Source: CAZIVP01 sp964542915
Lineage (GTDB): Bacteria; Calditrichota; Calditrichia; Calditrichales; Calditrichaceae
Direction: 5' to 3'
Length of the DNA: 64,000 bases
Assembly: GCA_964542915.1 (NCBI GenBank)
Contig: CAZIVP010000002.1
Span: 124,001 to 188,000 of the forward strand
The stretch's first letter is position 1. The number at the start of each line of letters is the position of its first letter. The position numbers and the translations under genes were made by a program. The notes under the pieces were generated by a model. It ran no database searches, was not told the DNA's origin, and was given only the letters and a program-made list of their open reading frames with translations. Positions 7,844 to 15,798 of the stretch are shown one piece after another.

Positions 7844-9417
7844 TCCAGCCAACCTCCTTCCTTTGCAACGTTTCGGTTTCGGGGGAGTGTTATGGTAAAG
7901 GTTGTACCGTGGCCCTCCTTACTATCGACTGTTATGCGCCCGCCATGAGCGGATACGATTTGCGATACGATGTAAAGGCCAAGGCCCGTTCCTTTGACGG
8001 AAATGGATTTGGAGTTGGAGGCGCGATACAGTTTTTCAAAGATATATGGAATTTCCTTTTTTGGGATGCCAATACCATAATCCCGAATTTCTGTTAATAT
8101 TAATGGGAATCGTTCTTTAACGGTTATATCAATTTGACTGTCCTGTCTTGAGAATTTAACCGCATTATTAATAATGTTTTGGAATACTTCCTTTAACTTG
8201 TCGGCGTCGGCTTCCGCCTCGATAACTTTCTTCGCAAAATTTAAATTAACCTTCATATTTTTTTCTTTAATGGTTGGGGAAAGGTAGACCAAAACTTCGG
8301 TCGCAATTTTTACGAGATTAACCGGCCCGTATTTAAGCTTAATGCGACCGCTGCCATAGGATGCACTGTGTAATATGTTGGTGATCAGACGTTGCAGGGT
8401 TTCGTAATTGCCGTTTATGATGGCAAGAAGCCGTGTTTGCTGAGGACTCCTGCTATCAGACAATGATTGCTCCAACAGGCGCGTCGCCTGTCTGATGGAG
8501 CTGAGCGGACTTTTCATTTCATGGGTAAATTGCGACAACATGGTATCTTTATACGATTCATTCTCGCGCAATCGGGTACTCAATTGTTCGAAGGTCGCAC
8601 CCAATTCTCCGATTTCATCATTGGGTTTATTTCGGATGGTAATATTGTAATCCTGCATTGCCATGCGATTAACGCCTTCCTTCAAGGTCTCGATCGGTTT
8701 GGTTAAACGGCGTGCGCCTATAAATGCAATTAAAACCGTTACAAGGAAGATAAAGATTTCAGCCCCGATGATCCCCCATTGGGTTTTCTGTGCAATAAGC
8801 GCCATTTCATTGTAGCGTGATATACCCTGTTCGCCAATGATTTTATTAAGATCCGCAAGCAGATTCCGCAATTGTTTAATATCTTCTTTTACCTGTGTAT
8901 CGCGGAGAAATCGCGCATTCGACTGCTGACGTTGGCTGATATAAAAGATTGTTTTCTGCATTGCATCACGCGTAGCTCGCCAGCGTCGATGAACCCGTGT
9001 GCTTAAATTGGAGATTTCCTGACTGTAATGGAATTTGCTGTTCTCGCTTATGGCGCCATAGATAACATTATGGACGGTATGCAGCCACCGGTCGTACCAG
9101 GGGCGCTCATATCCGAATGACAGATTATGTCGTAATTTTTTCCAATTGGAATCGTACCGTTCGATCGATTGATTCAGATCATCGATTTTGGACTGTCGGG
9201 ATTCTGCGGGTATAAACAGTACAATATAATCAGCGTTGAGGTCTTCGAGATATTGTAATTGTCTGGAAACATGAATGACGCTATGAATATCCTGACGCAC
9301 ATGTCCGCGCAAAGACGTGGTCAGTTCCCTTATTTCAATTATAAACCAAAGTAATGCGAAGCTGAAAAGTAGAATTAAGAAAAGATAACTAAAAAAGAGT
9401 TTAAATTTTAATTTCAT
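7840..9417 (-). CDS. Membrane sensor histidine kinase (HAMP-HisKA-HATPase)
   Basis: 525 residues. A transmembrane segment at about 7-27 is followed by a periplasmic helical sensor (about 30-210), a second transmembrane segment (about 214-234), HAMP (about 235-287), and a HisKA domain with phospho-histidine H299 in FTHEMKSPL. The HATPase domain shows an N-box, DYGIGIP and GTGLGLYIV. The sensor region has no named ligand pocket that I can see but is long and helical, like four-helix-bundle sensors. It overlaps the GGDEF response-regulator gene by four bases and begins 74 bp after accB. The pair therefore probably forms an envelope-sensing switch for c-di-GMP. The signal is unknown. Confidence 0.9.
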   Translation of the reverse strand: MKLKFKLFFSYLFLILLFSFALLWFIIEIRELTTSLRGHVRQDIHSVIHVSRQLQYLEDLNADYIVLFIPAESRQSKIDDLNQSIERYDSNWKKLRHNLSFGYERPWYDRWLHTVHNVIYGAISENSKFHYSQEISNLSTRVHRRWRATRDAMQKTIFYISQRQQSNARFLRDTQVKEDIKQLRNLLADLNKIIGEQGISRYNEMALIAQKTQWGIIGAEIFIFLVTVLIAFIGARRLTKPIETLKEGVNRMAMQDYNITIRNKPNDEIGELGATFEQLSTRLRENESYKDTMLSQFTHEMKSPLSSIRQATRLLEQSLSDSRSPQQTRLLAIINGNYETLQRLITNILHSASYGSGRIKLKYGPVNLVKIATEVLVYLSPTIKEKNMKVNLNFAKKVIEAEADADKLKEVFQNIINNAVKFSRQDSQIDITVKERFPLILTEIRDYGIGIPKKEIPYIFEKLYRASNSKSISVKGTGLGLYIVSQIVSAHGGRITVDSKEGHGTTFTITLPRNRNVAKEGGWLD

Positions 9418-9491
9418 TGTTCATTATTTAGCACTAAAATCGCCGTTTCTGAGGGCGGGAATAGCTAATCAAACGGGCGATGACTGTCTGC

Positions 9492-10016
9492 TCAGGATTT
9501 TTCGATAAGGAAGAGTACCTGGTTGTATTCGACAGGTTGGGCATTCTCAACCAAAACTTTTTTAATGGCACCGCTAACTTCCGATTCGATCTCGTTCATT
9601 AATTTCATAGCTTCGACGATGCACAACGTTTGCCCGACAGCGACGCTATCGCCCACCTCCACATAAGGATCGGCGTCCGGCGCAGGCGAACGGTAAAAGG
9701 TACCAACCATCGGCGCTCTTACTTCGTATAAATCGCTTTGTTGTTTATCTTCGGCGCCTGCCGCGGTTTGAGGCGTTTCCTGTTTTTGCTGGGGCGCCTG
9801 TGTTTGCGATTCAGGCGCTTGTTGCGGCGTTGCTGGCATGGGCATCATCTGGGGTTGCGTCGCAAAAAACTGGACTTCGGAGCCACCCTGCTGTCCGTTC
9901 GCGTTTTCCATATGTTTTGTTATGCGAATTTTCTGTCCTTCCTCTTCAATCTCTATTTCGTTAATTTTGGAATCATCGATCAATTTTACCAGTTGACGAA
10001 TTTGTTTTAAATCCAT
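9492..10016 (-). CDS. accB: Acetyl-CoA carboxylase, biotin carboxyl carrier protein
   Basis: 174 residues from the ATG at 10016, placed four bases after GGGAGG (10021-10026); the frame stays open eight codons upstream but that start would overlap the ribosome-binding site. Layout: N-terminal helix MDLKQIRQLVKLID, a Pro/Gln/Ala-rich swinging linker (about 45-90), and a C-terminal biotinyl domain with the biotin lysine in EAMKLMNEI. BirA, encoded at 27.0-27.8 kb, would attach the biotin. It heads a minus-strand run in which kinase, response regulator and TPR-like genes separate it from accC. Identification is secure. Confidence 0.95.
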   Translation of the reverse strand: MDLKQIRQLVKLIDDSKINEIEIEEEGQKIRITKHMENANGQQGGSEVQFFATQPQMMPMPATPQQAPESQTQAPQQKQETPQTAAGAEDKQQSDLYEVRAPMVGTFYRSPAPDADPYVEVGDSVAVGQTLCIVEAMKLMNEIESEVSGAIKKVLVENAQPVEYNQVLFLIEKS

Positions 10017-10140
10017 TGAACCTCCCTGGACATAATACACTCACAATGTTTCATTAAAGGCATGTTGCCTCTTTTTCAAAATAAATTAAGCAAACTTCCG
10101 CAAAATTTATATCTATTTCATCCAATGTGCAAACCAAACT

Positions 10141-11010
10141 CTAATATTCCCTTGTTTCTTTTTTAATTCGGGAGAATTCATCAACAAGCATATCAACCTT
10201 CTCGTCGCTTAAAAGCGTGGTATTGATCCGGGCGTGTTTCAGTTTCAACAGATCAATTTCAGCCTTCACAAATTCTTCATTAAAGTAACTCGCTTTATTC
10301 GTCACCCGGCCATGCGGATCAATAATCTCAGAGCCGCCCCAAAACATCAAACCATCTTCCACGCCGACCCGGTTTGCAAAGATAATGTAAGACGTCGTGG
10401 TAATCGCAAGCGCCCGATTAAGCACTTCCCAGGTATGCACGTTTTCCGGTTTATCGCTCTCATCAAGACCACGCGCCACGCCCGCGGAAGAGACCAGAAT
10501 AATTTTGGCGCCGTCGTGCGCCAGAATAATCCCGGAAGTGGGATGCCACATATCTTCGCATACGAGCAGCCCCAATCGTTCCCAGTTGGCATCAAATGCG
10601 CGTATGCGATTGCCTGCGCTGAAATAGCGTTTCTCCTCGAACAAACCGTAAGTGGGTAGATACACCTTGCGATGACGGGTTAACAAACGACCGTTTTGAA
10701 AATATACCAGGCTGTTAAATATTTCAAAGCGGTCGCTCAGCTCTACCATACCGAGCGCAATATCGATTTTTCGACTGTACGTTTTTAGCTGATCAAGTTT
10801 TTGATCATCAACGCTTAAGGCTACATCGTATACGGCGTCCTTCAACGAATAACCGGAGAGTGAAAGTTCGGGGAAAATAACGAGCTCGCACTGTTCTTCG
10901 ATAGCTTTTTCTATATATCGATAGTGGTATTCGAGATTTTTATCCACCTCACCCAGCACCGATGGAATTTGTGCGATGGCAATGGATTTAATGTTTTTTT
11001 GTTTATTCAT
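10141..11010 (-). CDS. Nitrilase-superfamily carbon-nitrogen hydrolase
   Basis: A 289-residue amidohydrolase with the family catalytic triad intact: E48 in FPELSLSGY, K115 in RHRKVYLPT, C151 in LLVCEDMWHP. The motif spacing and the sequence around E48 resemble the glutaminase domain of NAD synthetase, but there is no synthetase domain and no nadE next to it. The substrate is therefore open: an omega-amidase, a carbamoyl or amide hydrolase, or a stand-alone glutaminase partner are all possible. It lies 78 bp downstream of the UPF0210 gene on the same strand and may be transcribed with the EutN-ACT-UPF0210 group. nadD is 2.5 kb upstream. Confidence 0.85.
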   Translation of the reverse strand: MNKQKNIKSIAIAQIPSVLGEVDKNLEYHYRYIEKAIEEQCELVIFPELSLSGYSLKDAVYDVALSVDDQKLDQLKTYSRKIDIALGMVELSDRFEIFNSLVYFQNGRLLTRHRKVYLPTYGLFEEKRYFSAGNRIRAFDANWERLGLLVCEDMWHPTSGIILAHDGAKIILVSSAGVARGLDESDKPENVHTWEVLNRALAITTTSYIIFANRVGVEDGLMFWGGSEIIDPHGRVTNKASYFNEEFVKAEIDLLKLKHARINTTLLSDEKVDMLVDEFSRIKKETREY

Positions 11011-11088
11011 AATTTAGATTTTAATGTATTGACCGGATTTGAATCGTTTTATTCTTTTATGACCGGTGCCGCGTTCCGATCAAAGAGC

Positions 11089-12453
11089 CTAATTGATCAA
11101 TCCGCGTGTCGGCGCGGGAAATCGCCCGCCGCGGTGGATAAATATCTGGTTGTTGAGTTGGGATACTTCCATGATCGGCGCGGCGCCAAGTAAGCCGCCG
11201 TAATCCACCGTAGCGCCCACATCCTTGCCGGGCACAGGGATAATTCGTACGCCGGTCGTTTTATTATTCATAATGCCGATAGCACATTCATCCGCTATAA
11301 TGCCTGCAATAGTCTCAGCTTTGGTTTTGCCGGGAATGGCGACCATGTCCAATCCGACGCTGCAAACGCTTGTCATGGCTTCCAGCTTTTCAATGGATAT
11401 ACTGCCGCGTTGCACTGCCCGGATCATACCGTCATCTTCGGAAACGGGAATAAAGGCGCCGCTCAAACCGCCTACATGAGAAGAAGCCATCAATCCGCCT
11501 CGTTTAACGGCGTCTGTCAGCAGAGCGAGGGCGGCCGTAGAGCCGGCTGCACCCACGTCTTCCAGACCGATTGCTTTTAAAATACCGGCCACGCTATCGC
11601 CGGGAATGGGCGTCGGGGCCAGCGATATATCAACAATGCCAAAGGGAACGCCTTGCAAATCCGCCACGCGTTTCCCGATGAACTCGCCCGCGCGGGTTAT
11701 TTTAAACGCCATTCGACGTATACGATCACTTAATGCCGCCATATCCATATCATCGGGCGCCTCCCTTACTGCCCGTAAGATAACGCCGGGGCCGCTGATA
11801 CCGACATTTACCACCACATCCGGTTCCGATACGCCATGGAAAGCGCCGGCAATAAAAGGGTTATCCTCCGGAACATTGGCGAATACTACCAGCTTGGCGC
11901 ATCCCAGCGCCTGACGGTCCGCCGTTTTCTCCGCCGTGCGTTTAATAATTTCACCCATTAAGCGCACCGCATCCATATTAATGCCGGCCGGCGTTGTCGC
12001 CACATTAACCGAAGAACAGATATGTTTGGTTTCCGCAAGCGTTTCGGGTATGGCAGCTAACAAGTTATATTCTCCCATGCTAAATCCTTTTTGAACCAGG
12101 GCTGAAAAACCGGCAAGAAAATCAATTTCAAGCTCTTCGGCGGCTTTATCCAGCGTTTTAGCCAGCTCAATAAAATCTTCCTTGTGGTATCCATCGGCGA
12201 CAACGGAAAGAGGCGTAATTGCTATTCGCTTATTGGCAATGGCAATACCGTAGTCCGATTCAATTTTCCGCGCCGCCGTTACATGTTTGCCAGCCGTCCG
12301 CATCACTTTGTCGTACACATTGCGTTTCAGTTGTTGCAAATTATCACTGCTGCAATCTCTCAGATTAATGCCCATAGTGACGGTTCGGATATCGAAGTGT
12401 TCCACTTCGGTCATGCGGATGGTTTCAAGAATTTCTTCGAGTGCGATCGGCAT
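11089..12453 (-). CDS. UPF0210 / PFL-like (DUF711) family protein
   Basis: 454 residues, full length for UPF0210, a family with a pyruvate-formate-lyase-like fold whose reaction is unknown. The N-terminus MPIALEEILETIRM and the glycine-rich conserved blocks (GISGPGVI, ASSHVGGLSGAFIPVSED) are typical. The gene starts two bases after the stop of the ACT-domain gene. UPF0210 and a UPF0237-type ACT protein are found together in many bacteria, so the pair is expected. The EutN-type vertex gene coupled in front of them is not. Family assignment is firm; function is unknown. Confidence 0.9.
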   Translation of the reverse strand: MPIALEEILETIRMTEVEHFDIRTVTMGINLRDCSSDNLQQLKRNVYDKVMRTAGKHVTAARKIESDYGIAIANKRIAITPLSVVADGYHKEDFIELAKTLDKAAEELEIDFLAGFSALVQKGFSMGEYNLLAAIPETLAETKHICSSVNVATTPAGINMDAVRLMGEIIKRTAEKTADRQALGCAKLVVFANVPEDNPFIAGAFHGVSEPDVVVNVGISGPGVILRAVREAPDDMDMAALSDRIRRMAFKITRAGEFIGKRVADLQGVPFGIVDISLAPTPIPGDSVAGILKAIGLEDVGAAGSTAALALLTDAVKRGGLMASSHVGGLSGAFIPVSEDDGMIRAVQRGSISIEKLEAMTSVCSVGLDMVAIPGKTKAETIAGIIADECAIGIMNNKTTGVRIIPVPGKDVGATVDYGGLLGAAPIMEVSQLNNQIFIHRGGRFPAPTRGLIN

Positions 12454-12455
12454 AC

Positions 12456-12920
12456 TCAGACCCTGTGCATGGCATTAAATATTTCTTCGTGCTGTGTAAC
12501 GACTTTCAGTCCAAACTGATTGCCGCGATCGGTCACCGCTTTCTGGAGATCTTCGAAGGAGACATCGCATTCCGCCATATCAACCAGCAGCATAATCGTA
12601 AAAAATTCCTGCAATATCTTTTGTGAAAGATCTATAATATCACAACCATGCGAGGCCAATACACCGGTGATACCGGCCAGAATGCCTTTCTGGTTTTTTC
12701 CGAATGCCGTAATGATGATACGATTGTTACGGCGATTCTTCGCAGATGCATACGGCGTACTTTGTTGCGGTTGGGATTGTGTCCCAGCTTGCTCGGAATC
12801 GATACGGTCGACGGCTTTTTTGACCACCTGCTCCACCGCTTCGGGGGTGGCTTCTTCACCCAATTGTTTCACGGCCTCCTGTGCTATACGTCGGATATCG
12901 GCTTCACTCAAATTTTGCAT
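12456..12920 (-). CDS. ACT-domain protein with encapsulation-peptide-like N-terminus
   Basis: 154 residues. The C-terminal ~88 residues are a UPF0237-type ACT domain (NRIIITAFGKNQKGILAG, SHGCDIIDLSQ). Normal members begin near that point; this one has a ~65-residue extension. The extension starts with an amphipathic helix, LSEADIRRIAQEAVKQL, then a second helix (about 24-42), then a Gln/Ser/Pro-rich linker (about 43-62). That pattern of short helix plus flexible linker is how cargo enzymes are targeted into bacterial microcompartments. The ATG overlaps the stop of the upstream EutN-type gene (TGATG), so translation is coupled. Cargo targeting is inference from pattern and context; the ACT call is firm. 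Confidence 0.85.
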   Translation of the reverse strand: MQNLSEADIRRIAQEAVKQLGEEATPEAVEQVVKKAVDRIDSEQAGTQSQPQQSTPYASAKNRRNNRIIITAFGKNQKGILAGITGVLASHGCDIIDLSQKILQEFFTIMLLVDMAECDVSFEDLQKAVTDRGNQFGLKVVTQHEEIFNAMHRV

Positions 12921-13315
12921 CAGGCACCACCCGATTTCTTTTTAACAGATTTGGATTTACGCTGTGTTGTGGCGTGCGCTTTATCATCGTTTTCTTTTTC
13001 TTGTAATAAATCGCTTTGGGAAACCACACCTACCAGATGTTTGTTGACGTCCATCCGATCAACAATACCAACCACCGCGGCTTCGATACTGAGCGCGGAG
13101 GGATTTTGCGGATAGATCGCCTGCCGGGCGGCATGGCCGTAGGCGCAGATAACGGTTTCACCGACGCCGGCGCCGAGTACATCGGCTACAATAACCACAT
13201 CCGTTAACGGATCGCTGTTCAGATTAACGGGATTAACAATGAGGAAACGCAGATTTTTCAGATTGTCGGTTTTTTTGGTAGACCAAACCGAACCGACAAT
13301 TTTACCTAAAAACAC
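12920..13315 (-). CDS. EutN/CcmL-type microcompartment vertex protein
   Basis: 131 residues. The first ~90 residues match the pentameric BMC-P (EutN/CcmL) shell family: the N-terminal strand FLGKIVGSVWSTKK, LIVNPVN, the ADVLGAGVGETVI block and AAVVGIVDRMD. Members cap the vertices of polyhedral microcompartments. The last ~35 residues are a Lys/Asp/Gln-rich tail ending in KSVKKKSGGA, longer than in most vertex proteins. Translation starts at GTG. No hexameric BMC-H shell gene is in the window, so this would be a satellite vertex gene, or a pentamer used on its own. It is coupled to the ACT gene by a TGATG overlap. Confidence 0.88.
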   Translation of the reverse strand: MFLGKIVGSVWSTKKTDNLKNLRFLIVNPVNLNSDPLTDVVIVADVLGAGVGETVICAYGHAARQAIYPQNPSALSIEAAVVGIVDRMDVNKHLVGVVSQSDLLQEKENDDKAHATTQRKSKSVKKKSGGA

Positions 13316-13368
13316 GATTGTTTGCCTTTATGTTATTTAAAATGACCGCTGATGCTTCACAAAACATT

Positions 13369-13397
13369 AATGTAAGAGTTTTTCGTTTTATTTGCAA
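13369..13397 (-). promoter_or_regulatory. Possible sigma70 promoter of the EutN-ACT-UPF0210 genes
   Basis: Reading the minus strand, TTGCAA (13392-13397) and TACATT (13369-13374) are separated by 17 bases, each matching four of six consensus positions. The predicted transcript would start about 45 bases before the GTG of the EutN-type gene. The region is AT-rich, so a chance match is quite possible. Confidence 0.25.
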
Positions 13398-13487
13398 TCC
13401 TCGATGCCTTTGTCTGGCGTGAATCGCAGATAATCGCGCCGTTCTTATATCATTCGGTTTAATCGGCATTATTGTACGGGAAACGAT

Positions 13488-14090
13488 TTAAGACGGGTTG
13501 TAAAGCCGGTGTTCTCTGATATATTGATAAACGCCGGGGGGCAACAAACTTCGGCAAGACTTATTTTGCCGAATACGCTCCCGGATCTGGCTTGAAGAAA
13601 TTTCGATGATCGGCGTGTCCATATACATGAATGGTGTGGATTCATCCGGCGTTTGATTTGTCGTGTTCAATTTGCGACGATAAACGACAACGGTTGCCAG
13701 TGCTAAAATATTGCGTGGTTCTTTCCACCGATCGAATTCGGGCACATTGTCTTCACCGATAAGATAGAACAGTTCCGTATCGGGGTTATTATCCCTCATA
13801 TACCGAAGCGTATCGATGGTATAAGAAATATCGCCGCGATCCAGTTCCAACGTACTGACTTCAAAGTCCGGATAATCGTCGGTAGCCAATTCGAGCATTT
13901 TTAAGCGACGCCGGGGAGTTGTTATTTCCTTGTGTTTTTGAAAAGGATGTCTGTAATTCGGAACGAAGAGGACCTTGTTCAATTGCAGGGCATCCAACAT
14001 CCATTCGGCCACAATAAGATGGCCCAGGTGGACGGGATTAAAAGTTCCGCCGAGGATGCCCCACCGAGGCCGTTTTAAATAGGGAGACAT
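13488..14090 (-). CDS. nadD: Nicotinate-nucleotide adenylyltransferase
   Basis: 200 residues, normal for NadD, which adenylylates nicotinate mononucleotide in NAD synthesis. The nucleotidyltransferase motif is GGTFNPVHLGHL (about 14-25) and the C-terminal motif is SSSQIRERI, i.e. the (I/V)SSTxIR element. It starts ten bases after bamD ends, on the same strand. Identification is secure. Confidence 0.95.
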   Translation of the reverse strand: MSPYLKRPRWGILGGTFNPVHLGHLIVAEWMLDALQLNKVLFVPNYRHPFQKHKEITTPRRRLKMLELATDDYPDFEVSTLELDRGDISYTIDTLRYMRDNNPDTELFYLIGEDNVPEFDRWKEPRNILALATVVVYRRKLNTTNQTPDESTPFMYMDTPIIEISSSQIRERIRQNKSCRSLLPPGVYQYIREHRLYNPS

Positions 14091-14100
14091 GCGGGCAATC

Positions 14101-14862
14101 TCATTCCGGCAGATCGCTTTCAGCGTCTTTCACTTTATTCAATAAATCGCTGTAAGCAAACTGAGATTTAAATTTTTCAATTTCTTTGCTTGCTTTGGTG
14201 TAATCTTCAAGCTCCATCAATGCCTGTATTTTGCCAAACATGGCATCATCCGCCCAGTCGGTGTCATAATACTCGTTAAGCAGTTGATCGTAATAAAGAA
14301 TCGCCGCTCTGTATTCGTGCATCTTCCTATAAATTTCGGCGTTACTATATTTCTTTTTCGCCAATTTGTTGCGTAATTCGGCGATTCGTTTTTCCGCTTT
14401 TTCTTTCAGGGAGTGATTGGGGTACTCCTCTATAAATAATTGGTAATTACGGATAGCCTTGAAGGTATACTCCTGATCCAGAGCCGGTCTCGGCGAAAGC
14501 CTGTAATAACTTTCCGCCATTTTAAACATGGCTTTTGGAACAAGCGGGCTGCGGCTCATGTTCTTTATTAACTTTTCATACTCAGCTGCGGCAATGAGAT
14601 GTTCATCCATATTAAAGTGGGATTCCGCAAGAAAGTATTGAGCGCTATCCGCCACCGAACTGCCGGCATAACGCAGAGTAACGACCGTAAATTCATTGGC
14701 GGCTTCAAAATAATCTTCTTCTTCAAATTTTTTCTTGGCATACTCAAAATACTGTGTAGGGCTCCAGTCTGGTTTTGGTTTGTTCCCGGCGCATGATATG
14801 ATGAGAACGAGTATTAAAATATGGGCCAAATATTTCAAACCCTTTAGCCGTTGTTTCCGCAT
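14101..14862 (-). CDS. bamD: Outer membrane protein assembly factor BamD (lipoprotein)
   Basis: 253 residues. A signal peptide ends in the lipobox LIISC with the acylated cysteine at 24. The mature part is a chain of TPR helices (YFEYAKKKFEEEDYFEAANEF and onward), as in BamD/YfiO. BamD is the essential lipoprotein partner of BamA in inserting beta-barrel proteins, so this gene supports a diderm cell plan. The last third (about 175-245) is a second set of TPR-like helices. It is followed ten bases later by nadD. Other outer-membrane TPR lipoproteins of the same layout exist, so the BamD name is likely rather than certain. Confidence 0.85.
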   Translation of the reverse strand: MRKQRLKGLKYLAHILILVLIISCAGNKPKPDWSPTQYFEYAKKKFEEEDYFEAANEFTVVTLRYAGSSVADSAQYFLAESHFNMDEHLIAAAEYEKLIKNMSRSPLVPKAMFKMAESYYRLSPRPALDQEYTFKAIRNYQLFIEEYPNHSLKEKAEKRIAELRNKLAKKKYSNAEIYRKMHEYRAAILYYDQLLNEYYDTDWADDAMFGKIQALMELEDYTKASKEIEKFKSQFAYSDLLNKVKDAESDLPE

Positions 14863-14994
14863 ATAGATTCATCTCCAATACAAAAAGCATATTAAATTAA
14901 CATTTGAACCGTTCATATAGTGCATTGCAATCATAATTGCACGCTCTTTAAACCTTAGCTGGCTCGAATTGTTCACGGCTGTTGGCTTTGGATT

Positions 14995-15699
14995 TTAGGT
15001 GCGTAATGAAAAAAATAGATAAATAAGAGCACTAACCGAACCGATCACCAATGCCGGCTCCAAATACGCCGACCAAGCCGAGGCTTGTATTTCGCGACCT
15101 CTCAAAAATCCGTAATTGCCGCGATTTAATTGGGTAATACGGTTTGCTGCGACCGTATCGCTAACGGTCTTCTGCCAATCAAAAGCCTTTAAAACCACCT
15201 CTCGTTTTCTGTCTTCTATCCAGCCTTTGAGATGGTATCGCAGTCGCCGCTCCATATCGCTGGTTAATCCCATAAGAAAGCGCGGCCGTTCGATATAACA
15301 AATCGCGACATCAAATCCCGCAATCACCATCAAAGTATCAGCTTCCGCCTCAATTCGGAATCCTTTGCTCGACAGATAAGGAATACAAACGTTTTTAAAG
15401 AACAATTGTTGTTCGTTTTCAACGCTGTTGAATCGGAGTCCAATAGCCTGCGTTACAGGATCGGCTTTTGAACCGTTTACAAAGAGCGAATCAAGCAGTC
15501 CCTTAACTTCATTCTCCAGACGCGCAGCGTTATTAAGATTTGTCGCGTCCGCACGGGACATGGCTATTAATGCATATAAACTTAAAAATAACAACCTTAA
15601 AACCACGGATTGAAAATAGTTAGTTCGAAAAATTATTGCAAATCTTTCTCCCGCGCCCCGGTCGCGGTCCAATACCCCGGCAAGCTTTTGAATTGTCAT
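14995..15699 (-). CDS. Unknown protein with N-terminal and C-terminal membrane segments
   Basis: 234 residues from the first start; the true start may lie further in. A hydrophobic stretch (about 31-50) looks like a signal peptide or anchor. The middle (about 55-205) is soluble and mixed alpha/beta, with a strand pair around LMVIAGFDVAICYIERP. A second hydrophobic segment (about 214-231) near the C-terminus ends in a short basic tail, so the protein may be anchored at both ends with a periplasmic core. I do not recognise the family. It stands alone, with 99 bp to the next gene upstream and 132 bp downstream. Confidence 0.6.
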   Translation of the reverse strand: MTIQKLAGVLDRDRGAGERFAIIFRTNYFQSVVLRLLFLSLYALIAMSRADATNLNNAARLENEVKGLLDSLFVNGSKADPVTQAIGLRFNSVENEQQLFFKNVCIPYLSSKGFRIEAEADTLMVIAGFDVAICYIERPRFLMGLTSDMERRLRYHLKGWIEDRKREVVLKAFDWQKTVSDTVAANRITQLNRGNYGFLRGREIQASAWSAYLEPALVIGSVSALIYLFFSLRT

Positions 15700-15798
15700 G
15701 GATTCTCAATATTAATGGAGCTCATTGGTTCAAGAGGCCTTGATTATCTTGTATATTGATGCTTTTACATAATGATTTAAATAAAGAGTATTCACCTA

